A stretch of DNA of 58,080 nt from a bacterium (GTDB lineage: Bacteria; Vulcanimicrobiota; Xenobia; Xenobiales; JADMJV01): NCBI GenBank assembly GCA_018780265.1, contig JADMJV010000103.1, forward strand, positions 1-58,080, given 5' to 3'. Made by a program: the position numbers and the translations under genes. Below, piece after piece: positions 33,529 to 41,430 of this stretch (positions within the stretch are counted from its first letter, which is position 1; each line of letters begins with the position of its first letter). A model generated the notes under the pieces. It saw only the letters and a list, made by a program, of their open reading frames with translations. It searched no databases and was not told where the DNA came from.

Positions 33529-34521
33529 CTAGGCCAACCGGGCCGTTTCAGGCGCGGTGTTGCCGGCCAGACTCTCACGCATCCGAGTGTCGGCGATAAG
33601 ATTCTGAACCTTGTAGTAGTCGCCCACGGTAAAATTGCCGTTGGCCAGAGCCTCGGCCAGAGCCGCCGGCACGTCGGCCTCGGCCTCTACGACCTTGGCC
33701 CTCATTTCCTGGACTTTGGCCTTCATCGATTGCTGCATGGCGATCGCTTCGGCGCGCCGCTGTTCGGCGCGGGCCTGGGCGATCTGCTTGTCGGCGTTGG
33801 CCTGGTCGATCTGCAAGCGAGCGCCGATGTTACTGCCCACATCGATTTCACAAATATCAATGGAGAGGATCTCGTAGGCGGGACCGCGGTCCAGACCGGG
33901 CGCCTCGACCGCCTGAGTGATGTTGTCGGGATGCTCAAGCACTTCGCGATAGTCGCGAGCACGACCGATAGCGGTTACAATGCCTTCGCCCACGCGAGCC
34001 AGCACCGTATCTTCACCGGCCGAGCCAACCAGGCGCGATATGTCGGTACGCACCGTGACCAGGGCAATGGCCTGCACCTGAATGCCGTCCTGAGCCACCG
34101 CTTCGATCAGTTTGGTCTGAATCACTCGCGGATTGACGCTGGTCTGCACGGCCTGCAACACGTCCCGCCCGGCCAGGTCGATGGAAGTGGCCGTGTTCCA
34201 ATCCAACTCGATGTTGGCTTTGGAGGCCGCGATCAGAGCCGAAATCACCCGGTCTACGTTTCCGCCGGAAATTTTGTGCTGCTGAATCTGACTTAAAGTG
34301 ACGGGAACATCGGCGAACTTGGCCGTCAGTAGCGGAATGACCACCTCGTAAGGGTTGATATTACGGAAGACCCGCATGCTAAAAAGTTCCCACAGGCCGA
34401 CCGACACTCCTGAAAGCATCGACGCCAGCCACAAAGGAAATGGGACAAAGTGCATGAGCATCGACAGACCGATGAGGCCGATAATGATGCCCCCAAAACC
34501 TAACCCAAAGATATACTCCAT
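33529..34521 (-). CDS. Flotillin-like protein FloA (UPF0365), copy 2
   Basis: The 330-residue product shares layout and many motifs with its neighbour: an N-terminal membrane region (GGIIIGLIGLSMLMHFVPFP), KISGGNVDRVISALIAASKA, IDLAGRDVLQAVQTSVNPRV and IDQANADKQIAQARAEQRRA. Its C-terminus is longer by about 30 residues (NLIADTRMRESLAGNTAPET). It begins 25 bases after the NfeD-like gene, and tandem flotillin genes plus nfeD on one transcript is a recurrent arrangement for NfeD. The two copies have diverged enough to suggest different partners or a hetero-oligomer. Confidence 0.93.
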   Translation of the reverse strand: MEYIFGLGFGGIIIGLIGLSMLMHFVPFPLWLASMLSGVSVGLWELFSMRVFRNINPYEVVIPLLTAKFADVPVTLSQIQQHKISGGNVDRVISALIAASKANIELDWNTATSIDLAGRDVLQAVQTSVNPRVIQTKLIEAVAQDGIQVQAIALVTVRTDISRLVGSAGEDTVLARVGEGIVTAIGRARDYREVLEHPDNITQAVEAPGLDRGPAYEILSIDICEIDVGSNIGARLQIDQANADKQIAQARAEQRRAEAIAMQQSMKAKVQEMRAKVVEAEADVPAALAEALANGNFTVGDYYKVQNLIADTRMRESLAGNTAPETARLA

Positions 34522-34546
34522 GGATTCTCCTCTCTACCTGGTTGAA

Positions 34547-35278
34547 TTACTCGGCGGCTTCGACGATCAACTGGTTCGCTTCCACACGTGCCACGCGCAC
34601 TGGCGAACCTGCCGTAATGAATGCTCCGGTGGTGCGAGCCCCCAACGTGAGAGAGCCTACGGTAACCTTACCACTGGGCTTGAGGGTGGTCAGCGCTTCA
34701 CCCGTTTGACCGACGTATTGCTGCAGATCGGCGGCCGGATCAAATTTCGACTCGGCCGCACTGGGCGGCTTCAAAGCGACAAATCGCTGGGCCCATTGAC
34801 TCTTGGGTACGACCTTGAGGGCAATCCACAGGCCCGTGCCTAAAGCAGTGTACGCGGTAAGCAAAGCCTGCATGCCCTGTTGATGATCCGGAAACGCCTT
34901 CAAGATGGCCGCCGAAAAACAGATGGCCCCCAGGATGAAGGGCTTGCCTAAACCAGGAACCAACAGAACCTCAACGGCCACGAAAAAGGCCCCGGCCCCA
35001 AAAATGGCCAGCGGAACCCAATCGTGGGTAGCCAGAAAGCGTCCCCAGAAAAACAAGCCGAAACTGAGGGCCGAAATCCCCTCGATAGCGCCCGTCCCCA
35101 ATGTCAAAAGGGCCGGGATCAGAGTGAGCATAGCTACGGCCAGACAGGCCAGGGAACCCCAAAATCCTTGCGACCACATCGCCAGTAAGTGGATCATTTG
35201 CCAATCCATCGGGGCATTGAGAACGATCAGCAGGATGAGGACAGATGCGACAACACACGCTTTGTGCAACATATGCAA
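34547..35278 (-). CDS. NfeD-like membrane protein
   Basis: The 243-residue product has five or six hydrophobic segments (e.g. ACLAVAMLTLIPALLTLGTG; FGAGAFFVAVEVLLVPGLG). A C-terminal soluble OB-fold module includes YVGQTGEALTTLKPSGKVTV and AFITAGSPVRVARVEANQLI, as in NfeD proteins. It lacks the N-terminal ClpP-like protease part of long NfeD forms. NfeD proteins associate with flotillins; the two floA genes directly downstream fit that. Confidence 0.85.
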   Translation of the reverse strand: MHMLHKACVVASVLILLIVLNAPMDWQMIHLLAMWSQGFWGSLACLAVAMLTLIPALLTLGTGAIEGISALSFGLFFWGRFLATHDWVPLAIFGAGAFFVAVEVLLVPGLGKPFILGAICFSAAILKAFPDHQQGMQALLTAYTALGTGLWIALKVVPKSQWAQRFVALKPPSAAESKFDPAADLQQYVGQTGEALTTLKPSGKVTVGSLTLGARTTGAFITAGSPVRVARVEANQLIVEAAE

Positions 35279-35346
35279 ATTTCGTCCCCCTTTCTTTCCT
35301 GATAATACACCCGACCGAGACTAAAGTCCAGTGTCTGTAAGCTGGC

Positions 35347-36642
35347 TCACACTGGAGTCCACGAAGCCAGGTCGACGTCGACCTGAACCCCTGAACGCAT
35401 ATCTTTGATTTGCATATCCGCCTCGAACAAGACGTAAGGAATCTGCTTTCGATTGGCATACTGCAACTGTTTGTTGAGTTTGGCCGGCTCGTGATAGGCC
35501 TCGGCGCAAATCCCCTTGGAGCGCAGCAAGGATGCCAACTGTCGAGACTTATCCGGAACTGGCTCCAGCCAGGTGACCAGTACCTGCGTGGGCGTCGGAG
35601 CCGGCAAGGGCAGGCGAGGGGTGCCCACCAGTTTGGCAAAAATGCGCGTAAAACCCAGCGACAAACCCACGCCGGGCAAGTGGTGCGAGGTATAGTTACT
35701 GGCCAGGTCGTCGTAACGGCCGCCGGCCCCAATGCTGCCGAGACCGGGAAATTCGTTCCAGCGAATCTCGTAAACCGAACCCGTGTAATAGTCCAAACCC
35801 CTGGTCACCGAGAGATCGACCAGAAACCCTGTTTGCTGCGATTCAAACAAGCGCTGCATGACCTCTGTCAACTCTTGCAAGCCTTGTTCGAGCAAAGGGT
35901 GCTCCACGCCCAGGGCGGTGACCCGCTCGGCGAAGGACAGGTCACGGGCCTGAATCTGAGCCAGAGCAAGCGCTCGCTCCGCCTGCTCGACACCCAACTC
36001 GCGCAATTGTTCGACAATTTTGGTCGGTCCGATTTTCTCCAGTTTGTCCAACCAGCGCGTGACCACCGAGATCGGCACATTCTCGCCCAACCCAAGGGCG
36101 CGCAGATAGCCCTCGGTGATTTTACGATTGGAGATGCGCAGATCGAAATCGCCGATATCCAGCGATCGCAGCACTTCGCAGGCCACTAGCGGAATCTCGC
36201 TGTCAAAACTGAGAGCCAACTTGTCGAGCGCGACCACATCGATGTCGCATTGCAAGAACTGGCGGAAGCGCCCTTCTTGCGGGCGTTCGCCGCGCCAACA
36301 AGGCTGCATCTGGTAGCGCTTAAAGGGAAAGGTCAACTGACCGTAGTGTTGGGCCACATAACGAGCAAAGGGTACGGTAAGATCGTAGTGCAATCCGAGT
36401 TTGGCCTCGGCATCGGCCTCGGGATCCAGGCGCTGCAGTAAAAACATCTCCTTGTCGGTGTCTCCGCCTTTGGCCAGCAGCACCTCCAACCTCTCGACCG
36501 CCGGGGTTTCGATGTTGGTGAAACCATACAGCTCAAATTGACGGCGAATGCGCTCCTGCATTTGCTGGGCCGCCCGCTGCTCGGCTGGCAGATATTCGGC
36601 GAAGCCACTGATACTTTGGGGACGAACCAGATTTTTAGACAC
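35347..36642 (-). CDS. hisS: Histidine-tRNA ligase
   Basis: HisS charges tRNA-His. The 431-residue product is standard length with class II motifs: RRQFELYGFTNIETPAVERL (motif 1), CWRGERPQEGRFRQFLQCDI (motif 2), LDYYTGSVYEIRWNEF (His-A/B box) and GVGLSLGFTRIF (motif 3). A C-terminal anticodon-binding alpha/beta domain begins TQVLVTWLEPVPD. The ATG at 36642 fits the normal N-terminus (RPQSISGFAEYLPAE). It stands alone between an NfeD-like gene and a glycosyltransferase-like gene. Confidence 0.97.
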   Translation of the reverse strand: MSKNLVRPQSISGFAEYLPAEQRAAQQMQERIRRQFELYGFTNIETPAVERLEVLLAKGGDTDKEMFLLQRLDPEADAEAKLGLHYDLTVPFARYVAQHYGQLTFPFKRYQMQPCWRGERPQEGRFRQFLQCDIDVVALDKLALSFDSEIPLVACEVLRSLDIGDFDLRISNRKITEGYLRALGLGENVPISVVTRWLDKLEKIGPTKIVEQLRELGVEQAERALALAQIQARDLSFAERVTALGVEHPLLEQGLQELTEVMQRLFESQQTGFLVDLSVTRGLDYYTGSVYEIRWNEFPGLGSIGAGGRYDDLASNYTSHHLPGVGLSLGFTRIFAKLVGTPRLPLPAPTPTQVLVTWLEPVPDKSRQLASLLRSKGICAEAYHEPAKLNKQLQYANRKQIPYVLFEADMQIKDMRSGVQVDVDLASWTPV

Positions 36643-36722
36643 GTTGACTCCCTCATGATGGTTGCAAATTTGGCGCAGGTGTTCGGGCCGGGCCGGCCTT
36701 GGCCCCTTCCGGCGCCACTCTT

Positions 36723-37763
36723 TTATAGGAAACTCAGAATTCGTTGAGCGATCTGTCCGGCCCCAGCTACCGGCAGTGATTCACCTGGCCGCGGCACCCT
36801 GAGGGCTGCCAGGATCGCCTCCTGCCAACGACCTGCATAAAGATCCTGCTGACTGATCCGCGCCTGGCGCAGATAACGTCGAATGGCCTCCTCCAGCAGC
36901 AGAGCCTCCCGGAAATCCATGCGGGGCACGTACACCAGCGGCTTGTCGTTGGCCAGGCAATCGGAGAGTATCCCAAAGCCCGGTTTGGAGAGCACCACGT
37001 CGCAGGAGGCCAGCAGGTCCAAAAACTCAATCCCCACTTGATGACAGTTGCAACATGGCCAGCGCAGCGAGCCTACCGTGAAGAACTCAAAAGGTAGCTT
37101 TTCCAAATGGGCTGGCTCCACATCCAATTGGTGGAACCAGACCAACACCCACGGTCTGTCCAAGTGGGCCCCCGTCAGGCCCGCGATCTCGGCGCGGCGC
37201 TCTCGGCCCGCCGACGACACCAACGGTACCTGCTCCTGACTGCCGATCGACTCTATGGGAGCGGCAAACGGATAGCGCAAAAGATGAGTGGCCTGGGAGT
37301 AATAGTGGCGAAACCAGGTGCACACCTCCGACCAGCCAGCCGCGGACCGGGCAAACGGTTCATAGATATAATCCCAGCCAAAGCTGGTCAGGGCCAGCCC
37401 CGGGATTGCGTGGCGCCTGGCGGCGCCCAGCGGCAAAGCGGGGGCGTCAACTAATACCATCTTTACGTCATGATCCCGAAAGAAGGCAAGCTCCTCCAAA
37501 ATCAGCTCATCGCTTTGTGGCATCAATTGCTGGTAGCCGGCTAACGTGGCGGACACATCCCCGCGCACCGAATCCAGCTGAATCAAACCCAGATCGAAAG
37601 CCTTGGGGCGAAATTTCAACGACTCCCCCAGGCGCCTGCGAAAAAAAGCCTGTGGCACCTCGCTTACGATGGTGACCGCATGATGTTGCTGAAGAGCCTC
37701 GATGACTTCCAGGCTGCGAGCCGCGTGGCCGTAGCCGTGGGCGGTAATGTAAAAGGCGATCAT
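36723..37763 (-). CDS. GT-B fold glycosyltransferase-like protein
   Basis: The 346-residue product begins IAFYITAHGYGHAARSLEVI, the 'hGyGHa.R' opening shared by MurG-like enzymes and by the N-terminal part of some sugar kinases. The second half has VLSKPGFGILSDCLANDKPL, a nucleotide-sugar or lipid-binding GT-B signature, followed by VYVPRMDFREALLLEEAI. No membrane helix is present. The donor and acceptor are unknown; the family also includes proteins next to arabinokinases and galactokinases. Upstream lies the promoter of tRNA-Thr on the other strand. Confidence 0.75.
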   Translation of the reverse strand: MIAFYITAHGYGHAARSLEVIEALQQHHAVTIVSEVPQAFFRRRLGESLKFRPKAFDLGLIQLDSVRGDVSATLAGYQQLMPQSDELILEELAFFRDHDVKMVLVDAPALPLGAARRHAIPGLALTSFGWDYIYEPFARSAAGWSEVCTWFRHYYSQATHLLRYPFAAPIESIGSQEQVPLVSSAGRERRAEIAGLTGAHLDRPWVLVWFHQLDVEPAHLEKLPFEFFTVGSLRWPCCNCHQVGIEFLDLLASCDVVLSKPGFGILSDCLANDKPLVYVPRMDFREALLLEEAIRRYLRQARISQQDLYAGRWQEAILAALRVPRPGESLPVAGAGQIAQRILSFL

Positions 37764-37801
37764 CGGGCGCAGCCGTTCTACTCCACAGCCAAAAACTCTT
37801 C

Positions 37802-37831
37802 TTGATCGCCCCAGGGAATCTATGCTATATT
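37802..37831 (+). promoter_or_regulatory. Promoter of tRNA-Thr
   Basis: TTGATC (37802-37807 region) and TATATT (37826-37831) are about 18 bases apart, with the tRNA starting 17 bases further on. The region is AT-rich compared with its surroundings. Confidence 0.6.
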
Positions 37832-37848
37832 AGCCGCCAACTGCATTC

Positions 37849-37923
37849 GCCGTAGTAGCTCAGGGGTAGAGCAACTCACTCGTAATGAGTAGGTCGGGAG
37901 TTCGAATCTCCCCTGCGGCTCCA
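37849..37923 (+). tRNA. tRNA-Thr (anticodon CGT)
   Basis: The acceptor arms GCCGTAG and CTGCGGC pair (one T-G). The D arm (GCTC..GAGC), an anticodon stem ACTCA/TGAGT with loop CTCGTAA, and the T arm with GTTCGAATC are all present. The anticodon CGT reads ACG (Thr). Discriminator T is followed by an encoded CCA (37921-37923). A decayed tyrosine recombinase lies about 170-560 bases downstream, so this tRNA may have been an integration site. Confidence 0.96.
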
Positions 37924-37996
37924 GACCGAAGCCTTACACCATAATGGTTTGCCTCAGGGGAAAAATCCTCAAAGGGAGGTCGCCAAGGGTCGTCTT

Positions 37997-38011
37997 GATC
38001 ACCTGGTGATC
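37997..38011. repeat. 15-base palindrome downstream of tRNA-Thr
   Basis: GATCACC-T-GGTGATC is a perfect 7-bp inverted repeat with one central base. It lies in the non-coding stretch between the tRNA and the integrase remnant and may be a regulator-binding or recombination site of the lost element. Confidence 0.5.
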
Positions 38012-38089
38012 ACCGACAGCCCCAAACACAACAGGACGGCCCCTGGCCGGGAGGTAGATACTCGGGGCCCTAATCCCGCCCGAAGGCAT

Positions 38090-38480
38090 TCAACTGTCAA
38101 AGACGGTCAAACGACTCCCGTAGCTTGCCAGGCTACTGAACGGGGGTCGTTTCTTTTTGGTGTAGAGATTGGGCGGTGGGTTCCACTGCTGCGGCACGTT
38201 GCGGGTCTCCCCAGATTTCGTCCCAACGTTCTTCAGCCACCCGCCTTTGAGGTCTGCGTCGGTGCGCCACAGTCCAAAGAGTTCCCCTCGCCGCAACCCT
38301 GTCAGGATTCCCAGCTCCAACTATTTCCCAGTCCTCCGGGTCAACGTGGGGACGGAGTTGGACTTCTTCTTCGGAATTGAGCCATCGCAGCCGCTGGTTG
38401 TTGATTTTGAGCTTCTTGACAACCTTGCATGGGTTGGGTTGCGCGCGACCAACTCGTCATCCATGGCCAGGCGTTTTCAG
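38090..38480 (-). pseudogene. Tyrosine recombinase (phage-type integrase) remnant
   Basis: Read on the minus strand, an upstream frame encodes VKKLKINNQRLRWLNSEEEV, the segment before the catalytic domain of XerC/phage-type integrases. Another frame continues ELGILTGLRRGELFGLWRTD, the 'TGlR.gEl..L.w.D' box with the catalytic Arg, and then TKSGETRNVP. The His-x-x-Arg and Tyr boxes are missing, and frameshifts separate the pieces. A start-side piece DELVARNP is faintly visible near 38440. It is a dead integrase next to tRNA-Thr, consistent with an ancient integration event. Confidence 0.65.
38109..38157 (+). terminator. Terminator-like hairpin in element debris
   Basis: AAACGACTCCCG (38109-38120) pairs with CGGGGGTCGTTT (38141-38152) with one wobble, enclosing a smaller TAGC/GCTA hairpin, and is followed by CTTTTT. 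It overlaps the integrase remnant's 3' end on the opposite strand and could end a short plus-strand transcript. Confidence 0.4.
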
Positions 38481-38782
38481 GAAACCAATGACTTCAGTCC
38501 ATCTGACATAGTTTCCTGAATTCGCGGCGAACTTTGAGAAACAAGAACTGTCCACGCGATTATCCAATGCCAAGGGTGCAAACCGCTTGGCCTGTGCGCA
38601 GTTGGTGGTTCATCGACAGCGCGGGGATTTTGGAGAGATGGATGGCGCCGATAGATGAGGAATCCTGACCTGGATATCTATACTTCGGATGGCCGAATCA
38701 ATCCGGACAAAGCCTTCGCCCTGATCCGAGAGAAGGGGGGCCCCCTCTGCGATACGAACTACCTGCTTGGACCGGTCCTTCG
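38481..38782. other. Gene debris between integrase remnant and membrane-protein operon
   Basis: No complete gene. A plus-strand frame from 38655 encodes MRNPDLDIYTSDGRINPDKA and then FALIREKGGPLCDTNYLLG before losing protein-like character near the end of the convergent gene. It looks like the start of a truncated gene of unknown family, perhaps cargo of the lost element. Confidence 0.3.
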
Positions 38783-39319
38783 TTATCCTGGGGGACGGGC
38801 GGTAGCGGCGTCAAAGGCAAGACCTTCTTCACGGTCCTCGCCAGGCCCCTGATCGTGGACGGCTGGTTTTTTGGTCCAGCCGGCCAGGCCGGCCCCGTAG
38901 GCGGTCAGCAGCAGACCGATTCCCAAGATTTGACCCAGGTATGGGAAGGCACAGGCCCAGGCCAGCACCACAGCGCTGCCCAGGCTACGCCGCGCCTTGG
39001 GTTGCTCGGGCCAGAGCAAGAAACCCACATGCTGTACCCAGGCCGCCAGCCCCAGGGCCAGACAAAGCAGAGCGAAGACCAACCAGACCACGCCCAGCAA
39101 CCCCACCAGGGGACGATGGTCGGCTTTGGAGAGGATGAAGAGCAAGGCTACACCGTGGCCAAGGCCCATCCAGAAGGAGTTGGGGCGAAGGTACTGGCGG
39201 GTGGTCTGGATTTTTTCGGGCATCAGGGCGGGCAGCAGCAGCCCTAGTGCTCCCATGCTCAGGCCGATCAGGCAGGCCAACGAGGCCAGCGCGAAGATGA
39301 GAAGTAACAGGTTAGGCAC
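38783..39319 (-). CDS. Hypothetical membrane protein
   Basis: The 178-residue product has four or five hydrophobic helices (LLLLIFALASLACLIGLSMG; VWLVFALLCLALGLAAWVQH; LGQILGIGLLLTAYGAGLAG) and a short charged tail. It resembles in size and layout the membrane protein at the other end of this operon (42677-43204) but the sequences differ. Its ATG overlaps the anti-sigma gene end by eight bases. No family is recognised; it may work with the sigma/anti-sigma pair. Confidence 0.6.
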   Translation of the reverse strand: MPNLLLLIFALASLACLIGLSMGALGLLLPALMPEKIQTTRQYLRPNSFWMGLGHGVALLFILSKADHRPLVGLLGVVWLVFALLCLALGLAAWVQHVGFLLWPEQPKARRSLGSAVVLAWACAFPYLGQILGIGLLLTAYGAGLAGWTKKPAVHDQGPGEDREEGLAFDAATARPPG

Positions 39320-39803
39320 GGGCCACCTGCTTCCAGCGCCAGGTGGTGGCTACCAGAGCCAGCGACGAGAGGGCCAGGGCAAAGTCCACGGCAGCCGGAT
39401 CCAGTGGGATTTCCGGCAGGCTAAACCCCGGTGAAATTTCGGGAAGGGTGACACTCCAGCCCAGCCAGGTAGGCAGCCAATCAGGGTCGGGCAAGAGGCA
39501 GGCCAGCACCAGCAACAGGGGGGCCCAGGCCAGCACCGGGAAGCGCTGCGGTTGCTCCAGAGTTTGCAGGCGAGCCAGCACCCCGGCCGTCAGATCCAGT
39601 TGAGGCAGTGGCTCCAACGATAGCGACGAAAGTTGTCTCTCCAGCTCAACCAGTTCCACCGCCCGGGTGCGACAGGCGGCGCATTCGCTCAAGTGGGCCT
39701 GATCGGTAGCACTCAGGCGCTCGCCCAGCTCTACCCAGGAGGCACAGCCGGTCACGTGCTCGTCGATCTGAGCCCCCATCCTTTCGCAATTTAGCTCTGA
39801 CAT
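39312..39803 (-). CDS. Zinc-finger anti-sigma factor, membrane-anchored
   Basis: From ATG 39803 the product is 163 residues. The N-terminal part has the zinc-binding anti-sigma pattern (a His-x3-Cys): SATDQAHLSECAACRTRAVE. Two hydrophobic segments follow (FPVLAWAPLLLVLACLL; AAVDFALALSSLALVATTW). Such proteins hold their ECF sigma factor at the membrane until a signal releases it. It overlaps the end of the sigma gene by 13 bases, as cognate pairs do. No sensor domain beyond the membrane part is visible. Confidence 0.82.
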   Translation of the reverse strand: MSELNCERMGAQIDEHVTGCASWVELGERLSATDQAHLSECAACRTRAVELVELERQLSSLSLEPLPQLDLTAGVLARLQTLEQPQRFPVLAWAPLLLVLACLLPDPDWLPTWLGWSVTLPEISPGFSLPEIPLDPAAVDFALALSSLALVATTWRWKQVARA

Positions 39804-40327
39804 AGCAGCGCCCTCAGCCTTTCCCGGGAACGATGCAGCGTCACCTTGACGTTGCTTTCGGTCATTCCCAATGTTTCGCCGATTTGTCGGCAGTTCCACT
39901 CTTCTAAGTAATACAAAACCACCACCGCTCGACCGGTTTCCGCCAACTGCAAAATGGCCCGTTGAACGCGCTGCTGATCTTGTTTGCGCAGCCACAGTTG
40001 GTCAGGCTCTTCGGGGCTCGTTAGCGCGCCCGACTCCGGCTCGACACGGGCGCGCTTCTGCGAGCGCAGGCGGTTGAGACAGCGCCGCGTGGCCACGGTG
40101 GTCAACCAGGCCAGCGGAGAGCGCTGCGGATCGAGCTGCTTGAGGTGGGTATAGGCAGCCACAAAAGTCTCCTGGGCCACGTCCTGGGCCTCCACCGAAC
40201 CGCCCAACAGGCGCAGGCACACACGTAGCACGCGCCCCTGACAGGCTCGAACCATCTCTTCGAAGGCCGACATCTCTCCCGCCTGAGCCCGGCGAACCAG
40301 CTCAGGGAGCGGATCAGACTCTGCCAT
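39791..40327 (-). CDS. ECF-family RNA polymerase sigma factor
   Basis: The ~178-residue product has sigma region 2 (FEEMVRACQGRVLRVCLRLL, GGSVEAQDVAQETFVAAYTH, SPLAWLTTVATRRCLNRLRS) and region 4 (VVVLYYLEEWNCRQIGETLG, MTESNVKVTLHRSRERLRAL). Regions 1 and 3 are absent, as in group 4 (ECF) factors. The start is uncertain between ATG 40327 and ATG 40348; the first fits the family better. It is in one operon with DUF1800 and DUF1501 genes upstream and its anti-sigma downstream, so it probably controls that set. Confidence 0.9.
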   Translation of the reverse strand: MAESDPLPELVRRAQAGEMSAFEEMVRACQGRVLRVCLRLLGGSVEAQDVAQETFVAAYTHLKQLDPQRSPLAWLTTVATRRCLNRLRSQKRARVEPESGALTSPEEPDQLWLRKQDQQRVQRAILQLAETGRAVVVLYYLEEWNCRQIGETLGMTESNVKVTLHRSRERLRALLCQS

Positions 40328-40335
40328 CCAGAGCT

Positions 40336-41430
40336 TCAGGCCCACCATGCAATTTTGCCAAACTCCCTCCCCAAAACAATCCGAGATTCGGCCCCCAACC
40401 AATCTTCCAGAATGGTGGCGTAGACCTCTCGAAAATCGTGGCCGTGAGCCAGATCTCCATCGACCAGGTTGGTTAAAGAGGGGTGTTCTCCATAGAGTCC
40501 ACCCTTTACTTTACCGCCCAGTAGAAAAAGGGGGGCTGCACCGCCGTGGTCGGTCCCCTGACTGGCGTTTTCTTGCACTCGCCGTCCAAACTCCGAATAG
40601 ACCACAATCAAGGTTTCCTTGTCCCAGGCCCGTCGTTGCAATTCGCCGTAGAACTCGGCCAGAGCCACCGCCAGTTGGCCCAGCCCCGCGGACTGGCGGG
40701 GGCCCTGGTCTCCGTGAGTATCAAAGCCGCCCAGACTGGTGTGGAAGATGCGTCCAGCAGGCCACAGGTCCAGCATGGCTCGTAGCGAGGCGCTCAGGGG
40801 AGGGCCCTCCCAATGTTCTCCCTGGCAATTTTTCAGCTTGGCAAAGGTGGCTCCCAGGTGAGACTGGTCACTACAGGCGTACAGTTGGTCCAGGGCGCTT
40901 TGCATCCAGGCGGGTCGAGGGGCTGGCGCAGGCTGGTCATGCTGCACGCAGATGGGCACCGAATGACTACCAGGAGGGGTCCAGAGCGCACGACACAGGC
41001 TGCCATCGTCCACCTGAACGGTGTCCCACCCCTGGCTGGCCGCCACTCGGCCCAACCAGCCGTCCGGCGTATGGGCGCCCGCCGACTGCCAGATGTCGGT
41101 GCTGATAAAATGGCTGCGATTGGGTTCGGGGTAGCCCACCCCCTGGACAATCGCCATCGAACCTCGCTGCCACAGGGGCAAAAGCGGTTTGAGGGCCGGG
41201 TGCAGTCCCAGTCCGGCAGCAATCGGCAAAACCTCTTGGAGGGCCAGGCTGGGTCGGGCTTTCTTGTAGGCGGCATCGCTGTAAGGAATCACCGTGTTGA
41301 GGCCGTCGTTGCCGCCGAAGAGGTGAATCATCACCAGTCGTTTTTGGCCCGCTCTTGCCACCTGGGGTAGGGCGGCAAAGGCGCCCAGGGCCAGCACACC
41401 GGTGAGAAATTGGCGTCTTGTTGTGGTCAT
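40336..41430 (-). CDS. DUF1501-family secreted protein (sulfatase-like fold), Tat substrate
   Basis: From ATG 41430 the product is 364 residues with a twin-arginine signal: MTTTRRQFLTGVLALGAFAA. The DUF1501 body follows: LVMIHLFGGNDGLNTVIPYS, LQEVLPIAAGLGLHPALKP, GGFDTHGDQGPRQSAGLGQL, VVYSEFGRRVQENASQGTDH and GGAAPLFLLGGKV. DUF1501 has an alkaline-phosphatase/sulfatase-like fold; its enzyme activity is unproven. Its ATG overlaps the DUF1800 stop (ATGA), the usual pairing of these two families. Confidence 0.9.
   Translation of the reverse strand: MTTTRRQFLTGVLALGAFAALPQVARAGQKRLVMIHLFGGNDGLNTVIPYSDAAYKKARPSLALQEVLPIAAGLGLHPALKPLLPLWQRGSMAIVQGVGYPEPNRSHFISTDIWQSAGAHTPDGWLGRVAASQGWDTVQVDDGSLCRALWTPPGSHSVPICVQHDQPAPAPRPAWMQSALDQLYACSDQSHLGATFAKLKNCQGEHWEGPPLSASLRAMLDLWPAGRIFHTSLGGFDTHGDQGPRQSAGLGQLAVALAEFYGELQRRAWDKETLIVVYSEFGRRVQENASQGTDHGGAAPLFLLGGKVKGGLYGEHPSLTNLVDGDLAHGHDFREVYATILEDWLGAESRIVLGREFGKIAWWA

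Noticed and set aside
33238..34296. 352-residue plus-strand frame over the floA pair
   Set aside because: A His/Leu/Val-rich shadow of the conserved FloA genes.
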